From: Rhizorhapis suberifaciens
GTDB lineage: Bacteria > Pseudomonadota > Alphaproteobacteria > Sphingomonadales > Sphingomonadaceae
Direction: 5' to 3'
Assembly: GCF_014200045.1 (NCBI RefSeq)
Contig: NZ_JACHOV010000007.1
Coordinates: forward strand, 62,001-126,000
Length of the DNA: 64,000 nucleotides
The position numbers and the translations under genes are program-made. The notes below the pieces were generated by a model. The model was not told where the DNA came from and searched no databases. It worked only from the letters and a program-made list of their open reading frames with translations. Below are positions 54,184-63,453 of this stretch, one piece after another; the stretch's first letter is position 1, and each line of letters opens with the position of its first letter.

Positions 54184-55665
54184 ATGACGCACTTCCCCGA
54201 CACACCCTCCTTCACCGGGTTCAATACGCCATCGCGGTTCGAAGGGGAAATCATGGACCTCGATGTCATCGGTGAAATCCCGCCGCAGTTGAACGGCGCG
54301 TTCTACAGGGTGCAGCCTGATCCGCAATTTCCACCGCTGTTAGGCGATGACATTGCCTTCAACGGCGACGGCAATATCAGCATGTTCCACTTTCATGACG
54401 GCAAATGCGATTACCGGCAGCGCTACGCCCGCACCGACAAATTCATCGCGGAACGGAATGCGGGGCGGTCGCTGTTCGGCGCCTATCGCAATCCGTTGAC
54501 CGACGACCCTTCCGTGAAAGGCATGTATCGCGGCACGGCCAACACCAACGCCTTCGTTCATGGTGGCAAGATATATGCTTTAAAGGAAGACAGCCCCCCG
54601 GTTGTTATGGACCCTAGGACTTTGGACACCCAAGGCTACACCAGCTTCGGCGGCAAGATGACCGGGCAAACTTTTACCGCTCACCCAAAAGTCGATCCGG
54701 ACAGCGGCAACATGATCGCCTTTGGCTATGCCTCCAAGGGCATTTGCACCAAGGATATGACCTATTACGAGATCAGTCCCGAAGGCGAGTTGCTGCGGGA
54801 GCTGTGGTTCGAGGTTCCCTATTACTGCATGATGCATGATTTCGGCATCACCAAGGATTATGCCGTCTTTCATGTGGTCCCCAGTATCGGCAGCATTGAA
54901 CGCCTGGAAAAGGGCCTGCCACATTTTGGTTTTGACACGACCCTGCCGATCTATTTGGGCGTCCTGCCCCGGCGGGAAGAGGCCACTGCCGACGATATCC
55001 GCTGGTTCACCGCGCCAAACTGCTTTGCCAGCCATGTCATGAACGCCTGGAATGAAGGGACGAAGGTGTATTTCGACACCCCCGTCGCGAAGAATAATAT
55101 GTTTCCCTTCTTCCCCGATGTACACGGCGCGCCCTTTAATCCGATGGAGGCGGCGAGTTTCCTCACCCGCTGGACCGTGGACATGGCGTCCAACAGCGAC
55201 CAGTTCGAAGCGGTTACTCGGCTCACCGACATGATCGGCGAATTCCCACGCATTGACGACCGGCAGACCGGCAGAAAATATCGCTATGGTTGGCTGCTCG
55301 TCATCGATCCCCAGCAGCCGGTGGATCTGAAGGGCGGCAGCGCGGGCGGCTATGTCATGAACACGCTGGGTTTGATCGACCACGGCACCGGCCGGGAGCA
55401 GAAATGGTGGTGCGGCCCGACTTCATCGCTCCAGGAGCCCTGCTTCATTCCACGCAGCAAGAACGCACCCGAAGGCGATGGCTGGATCGTGCAGCTTTGC
55501 AATCGGCTGGAGGAGCATCGTTCCGACCTTCTGTTGTTTGACGCTCTGGATATTGAGAAAGGCCCGATTGCGACGATCAAACTCCCAGTTCGCCTGCGCT
55601 TTGGGCTACATGGCAACTGGGCCGATGCGAGCGATGCGGGATTGGAGCCGGCATTTACCGCTTGA
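54184..55665 (+). CDS. carotenoid oxygenase family dioxygenase (lignostilbene-alpha,beta-dioxygenase-like)
   Basis: A 493-residue seven-bladed propeller dioxygenase. The four Fe(II)-binding histidines can be seen in [41 protein letters not shown] and [51 protein letters not shown] and [20 protein letters not shown] are family blocks shared with bacterial lignostilbene dioxygenases that cleave stilbenes to two aromatic aldehydes. The neighbouring aldehyde dehydrogenase and LigW-like gene fit that substrate class. Start ATG 54184 with GGAG upstream. It is convergent with the MFS gene. Confidence 0.88.
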   Translation: MTHFPDTPSFTGFNTPSRFEGEIMDLDVIGEIPPQLNGAFYRVQPDPQFPPLLGDDIAFNGDGNISMFHFHDGKCDYRQRYARTDKFIAERNAGRSLFGAYRNPLTDDPSVKGMYRGTANTNAFVHGGKIYALKEDSPPVVMDPRTLDTQGYTSFGGKMTGQTFTAHPKVDPDSGNMIAFGYASKGICTKDMTYYEISPEGELLRELWFEVPYYCMMHDFGITKDYAVFHVVPSIGSIERLEKGLPHFGFDTTLPIYLGVLPRREEATADDIRWFTAPNCFASHVMNAWNEGTKVYFDTPVAKNNMFPFFPDVHGAPFNPMEAASFLTRWTVDMASNSDQFEAVTRLTDMIGEFPRIDDRQTGRKYRYGWLLVIDPQQPVDLKGGSAGGYVMNTLGLIDHGTGREQKWWCGPTSSLQEPCFIPRSKNAPEGDGWIVQLCNRLEEHRSDLLLFDALDIEKGPIATIKLPVRLRFGLHGNWADASDAGLEPAFTA

Positions 55666-55671
55666 GGGGTG

Positions 55672-57297
55672 TCAGATTTTCTCCTGCGCCGCGCGCGCTC
55701 GTTCCAGCAGCGTTGCTTCGTCTTTCGGCAACCGGCCTATGACGAGCAACACCAACAGCACCAGCGCCGGGGCAAGCCAGTAGACCGAAAGGATTGCTGA
55801 ACCCAGATCACCGCCATTCGAGTCACTGACCAGACCAACGATATAGGGTCCCATCCCCAGACCGGTAATGGTCATAGTCAGAATGTAAAAGCTCATGACC
55901 GCCCCACGCATGCGCGGCAGGACCAAGTCAAGAAAGCTCGCATAAATGGGCGGAATCCACATGGTGACGAGCAGACTGTAAAGGGTGAACTCCAGATAAA
56001 AAGCACCGATCGTCTCGGCGCGATAAGCCCATAGGGCGATCAATGGCGACACCGTCAGTGAGAACAAAGTCACGTACATGCGCCCGCCCCGAATTTTCCT
56101 ATGAACCCAATCGGACAGGGGACCGGCGATCAGCGGCCCGACAATGCCGATCCCGGCCACCAGCGCTCCGAAATACAGGCCAACTTCGGCGGGGCTGGCT
56201 CCATAGGACTTGATGATGAAGCTGGGGCTCCACGCCATCACGCCATAGTTGATCACGGACTGCAGGGCGGCGATGGCGAAGAGCAACAGCAGGCTCGGCG
56301 TCTTGCCAATGATCGCATAGGCAGGGGCGTCGCGCAGTTTAAGGGATTGAAGCCAGTTGAGCACCACATAGATACCAAAGCCTGTGACAATCCATTGCAG
56401 GGCATTGCCGGAGACTGGCATGCCCCCCAGTTGCAGCGGCGGCGGGGTCACTTCACGCAGATTATCGGTCCAGTGGGTAAGCCAATACATGGCGAACGTG
56501 ATCAGCAGTAAGCCCCCTAAATTCACAGTCCAGACACCCGCGCTTGCGCGGTTCCGCGCCAGATTGAACCAGTTGAACAGCGGCAAAATTCCAGCCAACG
56601 TCTCCCAACTCGCCCGAAAAGGATGAGGATCGGAGGGCTGCAGTACGTCGTCCGAAGCGCCGCGAACCGGCTCGGTCATCCGCCAGAGCAATATGCTCAG
56701 AACAAAGCCAGGCAGGGCGGCCGCCAGAAATGCGGCCTGCCAGGCCTTGATGCCAAGCGGCGCGCTGCCCGGTTTCGGGTATAGGCTATCCCAACCGTCG
56801 GCGACCGTTCCACCCAGCCACAAAGCGGCGCCCAGGCCAAAGGCAATGGAGGCGGCGATCACGGCTGTGACCGTTCCCCTCATTTGCTTTGGAAAATAGT
56901 CGCTCAGCAGCGACATGCCGGCCGGCTGCACGCTGGCTTCACCAACGCCCACTCCCAAACGCGACAGCGCCAGCAGGCCGAAGCTGTTCGCCATGCCGCC
57001 AAGAGCGGTCATCAATGACCAACTGGCAATCGACAGGGCCAACAGCCGGTGGCGCACCCACCCGTCCGCCAACCGCCCTAAGGGCAGCGAAAAAACGGCA
57101 TAGAAGAGTGCAAAGACCGTGCCGTAAAGCAGGCCCATCTCCGCGTCTCCAACATTCAGGTCGGCCTTGATGCGAGGCAACAGGATTGCCAGAATCTGGC
57201 GGTCTACCATACTCATGGCTTGCGTGAGGGCGACCAGGGCCAGCGCCCACCACGCGGCTTTACCTCCGAGCTTAGCGCCCGCGTCCTGCCGGTTCAC
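55672..57297 (-). CDS. MFS transporter (spinster-like), probable aromatic uptake
   Basis: A 541-residue MFS protein with 12 predicted helices. The loop 2-3 motif (LPLGRLADGWVRHRLLALS, about 75-95) and N-terminal MVDRQILAILLPRIKADLNVGDAEMGLLYGTVFALFYAVFSLPLGRLAD match the spinster-like group used for organic acids in sphingomonads. A larger periplasmic segment lies around residues 270-330. The start is GTG 57297, overlapping the LigW-like stop (GTGA), so the transporter and enzyme are co-translated. Substrate by context: an aromatic acid. Confidence 0.88.
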   Translation of the reverse strand: MNRQDAGAKLGGKAAWWALALVALTQAMSMVDRQILAILLPRIKADLNVGDAEMGLLYGTVFALFYAVFSLPLGRLADGWVRHRLLALSIASWSLMTALGGMANSFGLLALSRLGVGVGEASVQPAGMSLLSDYFPKQMRGTVTAVIAASIAFGLGAALWLGGTVADGWDSLYPKPGSAPLGIKAWQAAFLAAALPGFVLSILLWRMTEPVRGASDDVLQPSDPHPFRASWETLAGILPLFNWFNLARNRASAGVWTVNLGGLLLITFAMYWLTHWTDNLREVTPPPLQLGGMPVSGNALQWIVTGFGIYVVLNWLQSLKLRDAPAYAIIGKTPSLLLLFAIAALQSVINYGVMAWSPSFIIKSYGASPAEVGLYFGALVAGIGIVGPLIAGPLSDWVHRKIRGGRMYVTLFSLTVSPLIALWAYRAETIGAFYLEFTLYSLLVTMWIPPIYASFLDLVLPRMRGAVMSFYILTMTITGLGMGPYIVGLVSDSNGGDLGSAILSVYWLAPALVLLVLLVIGRLPKDEATLLERARAAQEKI

Positions 57298-58343
57298 AGA
57301 TTGAAGACCCGCTCCGCATTGGTCTGCATCAGTTTCTTTTTTGCTGCATCGCTAATGTCGAGCAGGTCGTGTGTGCGTACCTCGTCCGGCACGAATTCAT
57401 AAGGATAATCCATTGCGTACATCACGCGATCTTCGCCCAGCACGCGAATGGCATATTCAATGGGGGGAGCCCAGGCCATGCCGCTGGTGGTGATATAGAC
57501 ATTTTCCCGCATATAGCCAAAAATGTCCTTTTTCAGCGGCTTCATGCACTCATAACGCTGCGATTTGACGCCGGCCTGATGCATGAAATTGATGCGGTAC
57601 AGCCAATAGGGCAGTGCCTCGCCGCCATGACCGACAATGATCTTCAGACTTGGGTAACGATCGAAAACTCCGCTCACGATAATCCGTAGCAGGTGCATTC
57701 CGGTTTCAACTCCGAATCCGAAAATCGCTCCGTCCAGACCGGCCTCGATCATGGGGCCGATCATGCTGTCCGGCGGCGATTGAGGGTGGATATAGAGCGG
57801 CTGGTCCACCTCGACACAGGCACGGAAGATCGGATCGAATTTCGGATTGTCCAGATACTCGCCCCCAGTATGGCTGTTGACCATGACGCCACGAAAGCCA
57901 AGTTCGCGTCCGCGCGCAATTTCATGCGCCGACCAGCCGGGATCCTGCGGCGCGATGCTGGTCATACCGACATAACGCTGGGCATGACGTTCAATAGCGC
58001 GGGCGAGCTGGTTATTTGCGTTGGTGACGATGCGCTTGGCCTCATCCGCTTCGAACACCTGCACTCCAGGCGCGGTCAGTGAGAGAATGGCGACGTCTAT
58101 CCCGGTTGCGTCCATGTTCGCGATCCGCTGCTCATCCAAATCCAACAGCTGCTCCAGGATCTGCATGGCGCGTTCCGACGGACTGCCGCCGTAGAAACCC
58201 CATAGCGACGTCGTTCCCTTGTCGGCCTTCCCTTCGCGCACCAGCCGCATGATCCCATCGATCTGCTCGCGGGTCGCGAAAGCCTCTTCGGTGGCGATGC
58301 GCAAATAGCCCCGGTCGCCGCCGGTTTTCAGTTCGTGGGTCAT
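57294..58343 (-). CDS. LigW-like amidohydrolase-superfamily aromatic acid decarboxylase
   Basis: A 349-residue protein very similar in sequence pattern to 5-carboxyvanillate decarboxylase (LigW) of lignin-degrading sphingomonads. It shares LKTGG.RGYLRIATEEAFATREQID, SLWGFYGGSPSERAMQILEQLLDL, MDATGIDVAILSLTAPGVQ and VEVDQPLYIHPQSPPDSMI. It also shares GLDGAIFGFGVETGMHLLRIIVSG and MKPLKKDI. Metal ligands should be Glu of TEEAF, His of YIHP and Asp of YAMDYPYE, with His of IVGHGGEALPYW in the site. The N-terminal HxH of many amidohydrolases is replaced by TEE, as in LigW. It should remove CO2 from a carboxylated methoxyphenol; the true substrate is not provable here. Confidence 0.85.
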   Translation of the reverse strand: MTHELKTGGDRGYLRIATEEAFATREQIDGIMRLVREGKADKGTTSLWGFYGGSPSERAMQILEQLLDLDEQRIANMDATGIDVAILSLTAPGVQVFEADEAKRIVTNANNQLARAIERHAQRYVGMTSIAPQDPGWSAHEIARGRELGFRGVMVNSHTGGEYLDNPKFDPIFRACVEVDQPLYIHPQSPPDSMIGPMIEAGLDGAIFGFGVETGMHLLRIIVSGVFDRYPSLKIIVGHGGEALPYWLYRINFMHQAGVKSQRYECMKPLKKDIFGYMRENVYITTSGMAWAPPIEYAIRVLGEDRVMYAMDYPYEFVPDEVRTHDLLDISDAAKKKLMQTNAERVFNL

Positions 58344-58377
58344 GCATCTGCTCCTTCACCACTCTTTATCGGCAGGA

Positions 58378-59811
58378 CTATAGTCCCTCGTGCACGGCCT
58401 TTGTCACAAGGTAGGCATCCAGTCCCTCAGGGCCGCTTTCATGTCCGTGGCCAGACCACTTCACCCCTCCGAAGGGCGCGTCCGGTGCACCGATGGCATT
58501 TGTGTTGATGCCCATCATGCCGGTCTCGATTTCCCGCGCCAGCCGCTTGCGGCGCGCCGCATCGGTGGTCCAGGCATAGGCGGCAAGGCCATAGGGCAGA
58601 CGATTGGCCTCAGCGATCATGTCATCTTCCCTGCCAAAGGGATTCAGTAGCGCCACCGGCCCAAAGGGTTCTTCGTTCATGATCCTGGCATCGAGCGGAA
58701 TGTCCGAAAGCACCGTCGGGGCATAGAAGAAACCTCTATTGCCTAGCCGCTTGCCTCCCGCGTGCAGTTTCGCGCCCTTCTGCACGGCATCGCCAATCAA
58801 CTGGTCCATCGCTTCGGGTCGACGGGCATTGGCCATCGGTCCCATTTGCGACGCGGGGTTGAGACCGTCGCCGACCTTCAGCGCCGCTGCGCGCTCGGCA
58901 AAGCCGGAGACAAAGCGATCATAGATCCCCTCCTGCACAATAAAGCGCGTGGGGGAAACACATACCTGACCCGCATTGCGGTATTTGGCGGGCACCATGG
59001 TGTCGAGCACTTGGTCCACATTGACATCGTCAAAGACCAGCACCGGACCATGACCGCCCAATTCCAGGGTCGTACGCTTCATGTCGTCCGCCGCCAGCTT
59101 CATGAGGTGCTTGCCAACGACCGTTGAACCCGTGAAGCTTAGTTTGCGAATGATCGGAGACGCCAGCAGGTGACGGGATACCATATCGGGCACACCAAAT
59201 ACCGCATGCGCCACATCGCCCGGCAATCCGGCGTCCAGCAAGCATTGCAGGACCCCCAAGGCGGACGCCGGCGTTTCCTCAGCCGCTTTCAGGATTACCG
59301 AGCAGCCCGCAGCGATCGGACCGCCAAGCTTCCGGCCCGGATTTCCAAGCGGGAAGTTCCATGGCGCAAAGGCGGCGACCGGGCCGACCGGTTCCTTGAC
59401 CACAACCGACTGCGTCCCGTGGGGCCTCACCAGCACGCGACCATAATTGCGGGACAGTTCGGCCGCATAGAAATGGAACAATCCGACATTCATCATGACT
59501 TCCATCCGCGCCTCAGCGAATGTCTTGCCCTGTTCCAGCGTGGCGATCCGCGCAAGCTCGTCAGCTCGCTCGACCATCAAGCGCGCAGCCCCGTTCAGCA
59601 CCTCGGCCCGCTCCTGAGGCGTCGAGTTACGCCAGCGCCTGAAGCCGCGTTGCGCCGCCTCCAGAGCGCGATCCAGATCCGCGGTCGTCGCGATTGGCAA
59701 TTCACCAATCGGCTCGCCCGTCGCAGGATTCACAACAGTGAAAGTCTCTCGCCCCGCGCGTGCGACTCGTTCTCCGTCGATGACCATGTGAAGAGGTGGA
59801 TAGGTTGTCAT
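58378..59811 (-). CDS. NAD(P)-dependent aldehyde dehydrogenase
   Basis: A 477-residue ALDH. APWNFPLGNPGRKLGGPIAAGCSVILKAAEETP binds the cofactor; LSFTGSTVVGKHLM follows; the general base Glu is in TTLELGGHGPVLVF and the nucleophile Cys in NAGQVCVSPTR. The C-terminal INTNAIGAPDAPFGGVKWSGHGHESG is typical of semialdehyde or aryl-aldehyde dehydrogenases. ATG 59811 follows GGAGGC. Placed between the decarboxylase and SnoaL-like genes, it is the natural candidate to oxidise the aldehydes made by the dioxygenase. Confidence 0.92.
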   Translation of the reverse strand: MTTYPPLHMVIDGERVARAGRETFTVVNPATGEPIGELPIATTADLDRALEAAQRGFRRWRNSTPQERAEVLNGAARLMVERADELARIATLEQGKTFAEARMEVMMNVGLFHFYAAELSRNYGRVLVRPHGTQSVVVKEPVGPVAAFAPWNFPLGNPGRKLGGPIAAGCSVILKAAEETPASALGVLQCLLDAGLPGDVAHAVFGVPDMVSRHLLASPIIRKLSFTGSTVVGKHLMKLAADDMKRTTLELGGHGPVLVFDDVNVDQVLDTMVPAKYRNAGQVCVSPTRFIVQEGIYDRFVSGFAERAAALKVGDGLNPASQMGPMANARRPEAMDQLIGDAVQKGAKLHAGGKRLGNRGFFYAPTVLSDIPLDARIMNEEPFGPVALLNPFGREDDMIAEANRLPYGLAAYAWTTDAARRKRLAREIETGMMGINTNAIGAPDAPFGGVKWSGHGHESGPEGLDAYLVTKAVHEGL

Positions 59812-59842
59812 CGATGCCTCCTGTAATCGGGCCAGGACGCGA

Positions 59843-60568
59843 TCATGCTGTCGCGGCCTGTTCCCTGTCGATATCACCCTGCCAGCGCTCGGCGACGATT
59901 GGTTCGCCGGTGACCGGATGCAGGTTGTGGAACGGGACGATCTTGTGCGTCGGCCAAAGCCAGACGTCCTCCTTCAACGCATCAGGACCAGCGGGATCCT
60001 CAGGAAAAGTGGTGGAAAGGAACGGCACATAATTGGGTTTGGTATTGGCCCAGCCCGTTTCGAAGTCGGCATGCCATTGGGGTGCATAATTGAGGATATG
60101 GATGCGCCACACCCCGTCCACCTTCTTATATGTATTTTCGTAGATGCCGCCTTCCCACCATTGGCGGGCTTCGCCATAATCCTTGTGCCGCCCCGCCTGC
60201 ATCATGGAGCGATAGCGGCCGAGGGCGGTGACGCCGTCCGGTTGAATGTCGATAATGTCCTGGATTTGCGGATGTTCCAGCAGGAAACCGTCGACCGGGC
60301 CATTATTCCCATGAGTAAAGCGCTTCTGGAAGCGTTCGATGTATAGCCGGGCCGCGCCGACCTTGCCCTTGAAGATGCCGCCGAAGAAATGGACTTCACA
60401 GTCATCCGTAAAGAGATCCACGGTTTCGCGATAAAGACATTTGTCGATGAGATAGCCGTAAAGATGCTGCAGCTTGCGGATCGCCTGCTCGTCTTCTTGC
60501 ACTGTCAAACGGCGTCCGAGTTCGGCCACGGTTGCTTCAAGCGCGGCTATTCTGTTTTGATCCGTCAC
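59843..60568 (-). CDS. SnoaL-like/NTF2-fold protein of the aromatic island
   Basis: A 241-residue protein. The N-terminal coiled coil (RIAALEATVAELGRRLTVQEDEQAIRKLQHLYGYLIDKCLYRETVDLFTDDCEVHFFGG) leads into the NTF2-like fold (FKGKVGAARLYIERF, ALGRYRSMMQAGRHKDYGEARQWWEGGIYENTYKKVDGVWRIHILNYAPQWHADFE). The start is GTG 60568 with GGAGAGG upstream. SnoaL-like proteins of this size act as isomerases, hydratases or lyases on aromatic intermediates; the exact role here is unknown. Its promoter region contains the second operator copy. Confidence 0.82.
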   Translation of the reverse strand: MTDQNRIAALEATVAELGRRLTVQEDEQAIRKLQHLYGYLIDKCLYRETVDLFTDDCEVHFFGGIFKGKVGAARLYIERFQKRFTHGNNGPVDGFLLEHPQIQDIIDIQPDGVTALGRYRSMMQAGRHKDYGEARQWWEGGIYENTYKKVDGVWRIHILNYAPQWHADFETGWANTKPNYVPFLSTTFPEDPAGPDALKEDVWLWPTHKIVPFHNLHPVTGEPIVAERWQGDIDREQAATA

Positions 60569-60651
60569 TGGGTCGTCCTCTCCAAAAGGCTGTGACTCGG
60601 TCACAATTGTTTTCTTGCCCGCACTGTGTCCGTTAAATGCGCCCTTGGCAA

Positions 60652-60672
60652 GATTGTATATGTAACATACAA
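60652..60672. promoter_or_regulatory. second copy of the MarR-type operator palindrome
   Basis: The same 21 bases as at 54131 (TTGTATATGTAACATACAA core, preceded by GA) lie between the divergent SnoaL-like gene (start 60568) and the SDR gene (start 60765). Two identical copies in divergent promoters point to one regulator. Confidence 0.7.
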
Positions 60673-60764
60673 AAATGCTGTTCAACACCGGCCAGGCCTG
60701 CCATGTTGATCCAAGGGCCAAGACGGGGAAACATCCGCAGCCGCGGCAGAGGAGCAAGTACCAC

Positions 60765-61676
60765 ATGCAGAATTTGGCTGGAAAAACGGCATTCATCACT
60801 GGCGGCGCATCAGGCATTGGCCTGGGCATAGCCAAGGCGTGCCGACATCATGGCATGAACGTGGTCATTGCCGACATTTGGCAGGAACATCTGGACCAGG
60901 CAGTGGCCGAACTTGGCACGGACGCCGTCCTGGCGCTTAAGCTCGATGTCACTGACAGGCCTGGATATGCCCAGGCAGTCGACGCTGCAGAAGCGCGTTT
61001 CGGCAAAATTCATCTGCTGGTCAACAATGCTGGCGTCGCAACCGGCGGTCCTGTGGAGCTGGCGACGTTCAGCGATTGGGATTGGACGTTGGGCGTAAAT
61101 CTGACGGGCGTTATCAATGGGATCGTCACAATCCTGCCGCGCATGATCGCCCATGGCGAGGGCGGCCATATCGTCTCAACCGCGTCGATGTCGGGTTATT
61201 TGCCGCATCCGGGGACCGTCGCTTATACAACGAGCAAAGCCGCCATCATCGGCATGATGGAAGCCATGCGAGGCGAGTTGGAGCCCAAGGGCATCATCTG
61301 CTCCGCCTTCTGCCCCGGCCCGGTGCAATCAAATATCGCGGAAGTAGGCAAGACCCGTCCGGCTGAACTTGCTGACACAGGCTACGCCCAATCCGACAAG
61401 CAGAGGCAGCAGGGCGGCGTCCGCCAGCATCTTTTCCGCCCAGCCGAGGTGGTTGGCGAACGTGTGCTTGAGGGCGTGCTCAATGACGAGCTTTACATTC
61501 TGACGCACAGCGAATTCCGCGACGGGGTCAAGGATCGCGCCGCCGCTATGGTCGCGGCCATACCCGATCTGCCTGAAGATCAGGAACTCAAAAGCACCTA
61601 CTCCCTACTGTTCCGCAACCCCCTTCACGCGGAAGAACGTGAGCGGCAGGCCGAATTGAAGGGAGTTAAAGCATGA
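60765..61676 (+). CDS. short-chain dehydrogenase/reductase (SDR), first of a tandem pair
   Basis: A 303-residue classical SDR. The cofactor motif is FITGGASGIGLGIAKA, NNAGVATGG follows, catalytic Ser is in STASMSGYLP, and YTTSK supplies Tyr and Lys. The longer C-terminus (EVVGERVLEGVLNDELYILTHSEFRDGVKDRAAAMVAAIPDLPED) is shared with the next gene and marks a sphingomonad subgroup acting on aromatic side chains. The start at 60765 follows GGAG. Its stop overlaps the second SDR. Confidence 0.92.
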   Translation: MQNLAGKTAFITGGASGIGLGIAKACRHHGMNVVIADIWQEHLDQAVAELGTDAVLALKLDVTDRPGYAQAVDAAEARFGKIHLLVNNAGVATGGPVELATFSDWDWTLGVNLTGVINGIVTILPRMIAHGEGGHIVSTASMSGYLPHPGTVAYTTSKAAIIGMMEAMRGELEPKGIICSAFCPGPVQSNIAEVGKTRPAELADTGYAQSDKQRQQGGVRQHLFRPAEVVGERVLEGVLNDELYILTHSEFRDGVKDRAAAMVAAIPDLPEDQELKSTYSLLFRNPLHAEERERQAELKGVKA

Positions 61677-62566
61677 AGAATCTCGCCGGACGTACCGCTT
61701 TCATCACCGGAGGCGCCAATGGCATTGGCCTGGGCCTTGCCCGGGCGCTGTTGGCGGAAGGGTGCAAGGTCGCCATTGCCGACATCCGTCAGGACGCGCT
61801 TGATGCGGTCGAGACCAGCATGGATAATCATGAGCTGCTGCCTATCAAGTTGGACGTGTCGTCACGCGAAGGCTTTGCCAAGGCCGCTGACCAGGCGGAA
61901 TCTGAACTTGGGCCGGTCTCGTTGCTTTTCAACAATGCGGGCATCAATCTTTTCCAGTCGATCGACGAGTCCAGCTATGATGATTGGGACTGGGTGCTGG
62001 GCGTCAACCTGCACGGCGTCGTCAACGGGATCATGACCTTTGTTCCGCGAATGAAGGTACGTGGAGGCGATGCTCATATCGTCAATACCGCATCAATGGC
62101 CTGTTTTCTCGCGTCGGGGGTGCCGGGGATCTACAACACGTCGAAATTTGCCGTGAGGGCGCTTACGGAATCACTGAGATACAGCCTGCAACCGCATGGC
62201 ATTGGCGTGTCGCTTCTTTGCCCCGGTCTCGTCAACAGTGCGATCCACGACAGCGACAGCCTTCGCCCGGAAGCCCTGCCGGATCGGGGCAAGCCGGCCG
62301 ATGTCAGCTTCAAAGCCAAGCTGGCGGATGTCCACCAGTTCGGAATGGACCCCATGGAAGTTGCCGAAAAGGTGCTGGCCGCCATCCGGGAAGACAAGTT
62401 CTACATCTTTCCCCACCCGGAACATAAAGCGGAGCTGCAGGAAATCTTCGACGAGATTATCGCCGCCTATCCGGATGGGGAAACCCCCGCTAAGCGCGCC
62501 GAATTCGAAGCCATTCGACGCGACAATTTCCGCGCCGCCCGCCTAAAGGCTGGCATCGCCAAATAA
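61673..62566 (+). CDS. short-chain dehydrogenase/reductase (SDR), second of a tandem pair
   Basis: A 297-residue SDR similar to its neighbour. FITGGANGIGLGLARALL is the cofactor site, FNNAGINLFQSIDE follows, catalytic Ser is in NTASMACFLASG and YNTSK holds Tyr/Lys. The long C-terminus HPEHKAELQEIFDEIIAAYPDGETPAKR matches the pair. It is coupled by ATGA to the first. Probable side-chain alcohol oxidation or ketone reduction on a lignin dimer or monomer. Confidence 0.92.
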   Translation: MKNLAGRTAFITGGANGIGLGLARALLAEGCKVAIADIRQDALDAVETSMDNHELLPIKLDVSSREGFAKAADQAESELGPVSLLFNNAGINLFQSIDESSYDDWDWVLGVNLHGVVNGIMTFVPRMKVRGGDAHIVNTASMACFLASGVPGIYNTSKFAVRALTESLRYSLQPHGIGVSLLCPGLVNSAIHDSDSLRPEALPDRGKPADVSFKAKLADVHQFGMDPMEVAEKVLAAIREDKFYIFPHPEHKAELQEIFDEIIAAYPDGETPAKRAEFEAIRRDNFRAARLKAGIAK

Positions 62567-62586
62567 AGGGGGTTACAAGCCGGCGG

Positions 62587-63453
62587 TTAGGCGAGCCCCA
62601 GCAGCTTGACCGCATTGTCCTTCATAATACCGGGCAGCACGTCTTCGCGAAAACCAATCTCCTTCGCAGCGTCCATCCATACATCCGGCCTGATTAGCGG
62701 ATAGTCGGAACCGAACAGCATCTTCTTGCGAAGCTGGGTATTGGCGTACTGAATGATCTGCTTGGGGAAATATTTAGGCGACCAGCCGGAAAGGTCGATA
62801 TAGACATTCTCCTTGTGGAGCGCCATCGACAGACTTTCGTCGGTCCAGGGCCAGCTCGGATGGGCAAGGATGATCTTCATGTCGGGAAAATCCACCGCCA
62901 CATCGTCGACCATGATAGGCTGACCATATTTCAGGCGGATGCCGCCGCCCCCCTTCATGCCGGTACCCATGCCGCTATGGCCAGTGTGAAAGATGGCGGG
63001 CAAACCATATTCGGCAATCACCTCATAAAGTGGCCAGGCCATGCGGTCGCCAGGATCAAAATTCTGCATCGGAGGATGGAATTTGAAGCCTTTGACGCCA
63101 TAATCCTCAATCAGTCGCCGGGCCTCAAGCGCGCCCATCTTGCCCTTGTGCGGATCGATTGAGGCAAAGGCGATCATGATGTCGCTGTTCGCCGCCGCCG
63201 CCTCTGCAATTTCTTCGTTGGAAATACGCTTGATGCCGGTGCCGGCTTCCATGTCCACGGTGAACATGACAAAGCCGATCTGCTTTTCCCGATAATATGC
63301 AATCGTTTCCGGTATAGTGGGACGTTTTCTGTCGGCCTTGAAATATTTCGTCGAATAATCGAAGAATTCACCCATAATCGGGTCTTCAGGCTGGCGACAG
63401 GAGACCTCCGCGTGGACGTGGACGTCAATGGCCTTGAGCTTGGAAATGTCCAT
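62587..63453 (-). CDS. amidohydrolase-superfamily hydrolase/decarboxylase (ACMSD-like)
   Basis: A 288-residue TIM-barrel enzyme. The HxH metal motif is AIDVHVHAE; His ligands appear in FHTGHSGM and ILAHPSWPW; the catalytic Asp is in LFGSDYPLI. It belongs to amidohydrolase family 2 with decarboxylases and hydratases of aromatic catabolism, but differs from the LigW-like gene in keeping the HxH motif. It runs directly into the quinohemoprotein gene (one base apart), so these two form an operon. Confidence 0.87.
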   Translation of the reverse strand: MDISKLKAIDVHVHAEVSCRQPEDPIMGEFFDYSTKYFKADRKRPTIPETIAYYREKQIGFVMFTVDMEAGTGIKRISNEEIAEAAAANSDIMIAFASIDPHKGKMGALEARRLIEDYGVKGFKFHPPMQNFDPGDRMAWPLYEVIAEYGLPAIFHTGHSGMGTGMKGGGGIRLKYGQPIMVDDVAVDFPDMKIILAHPSWPWTDESLSMALHKENVYIDLSGWSPKYFPKQIIQYANTQLRKKMLFGSDYPLIRPDVWMDAAKEIGFREDVLPGIMKDNAVKLLGLA

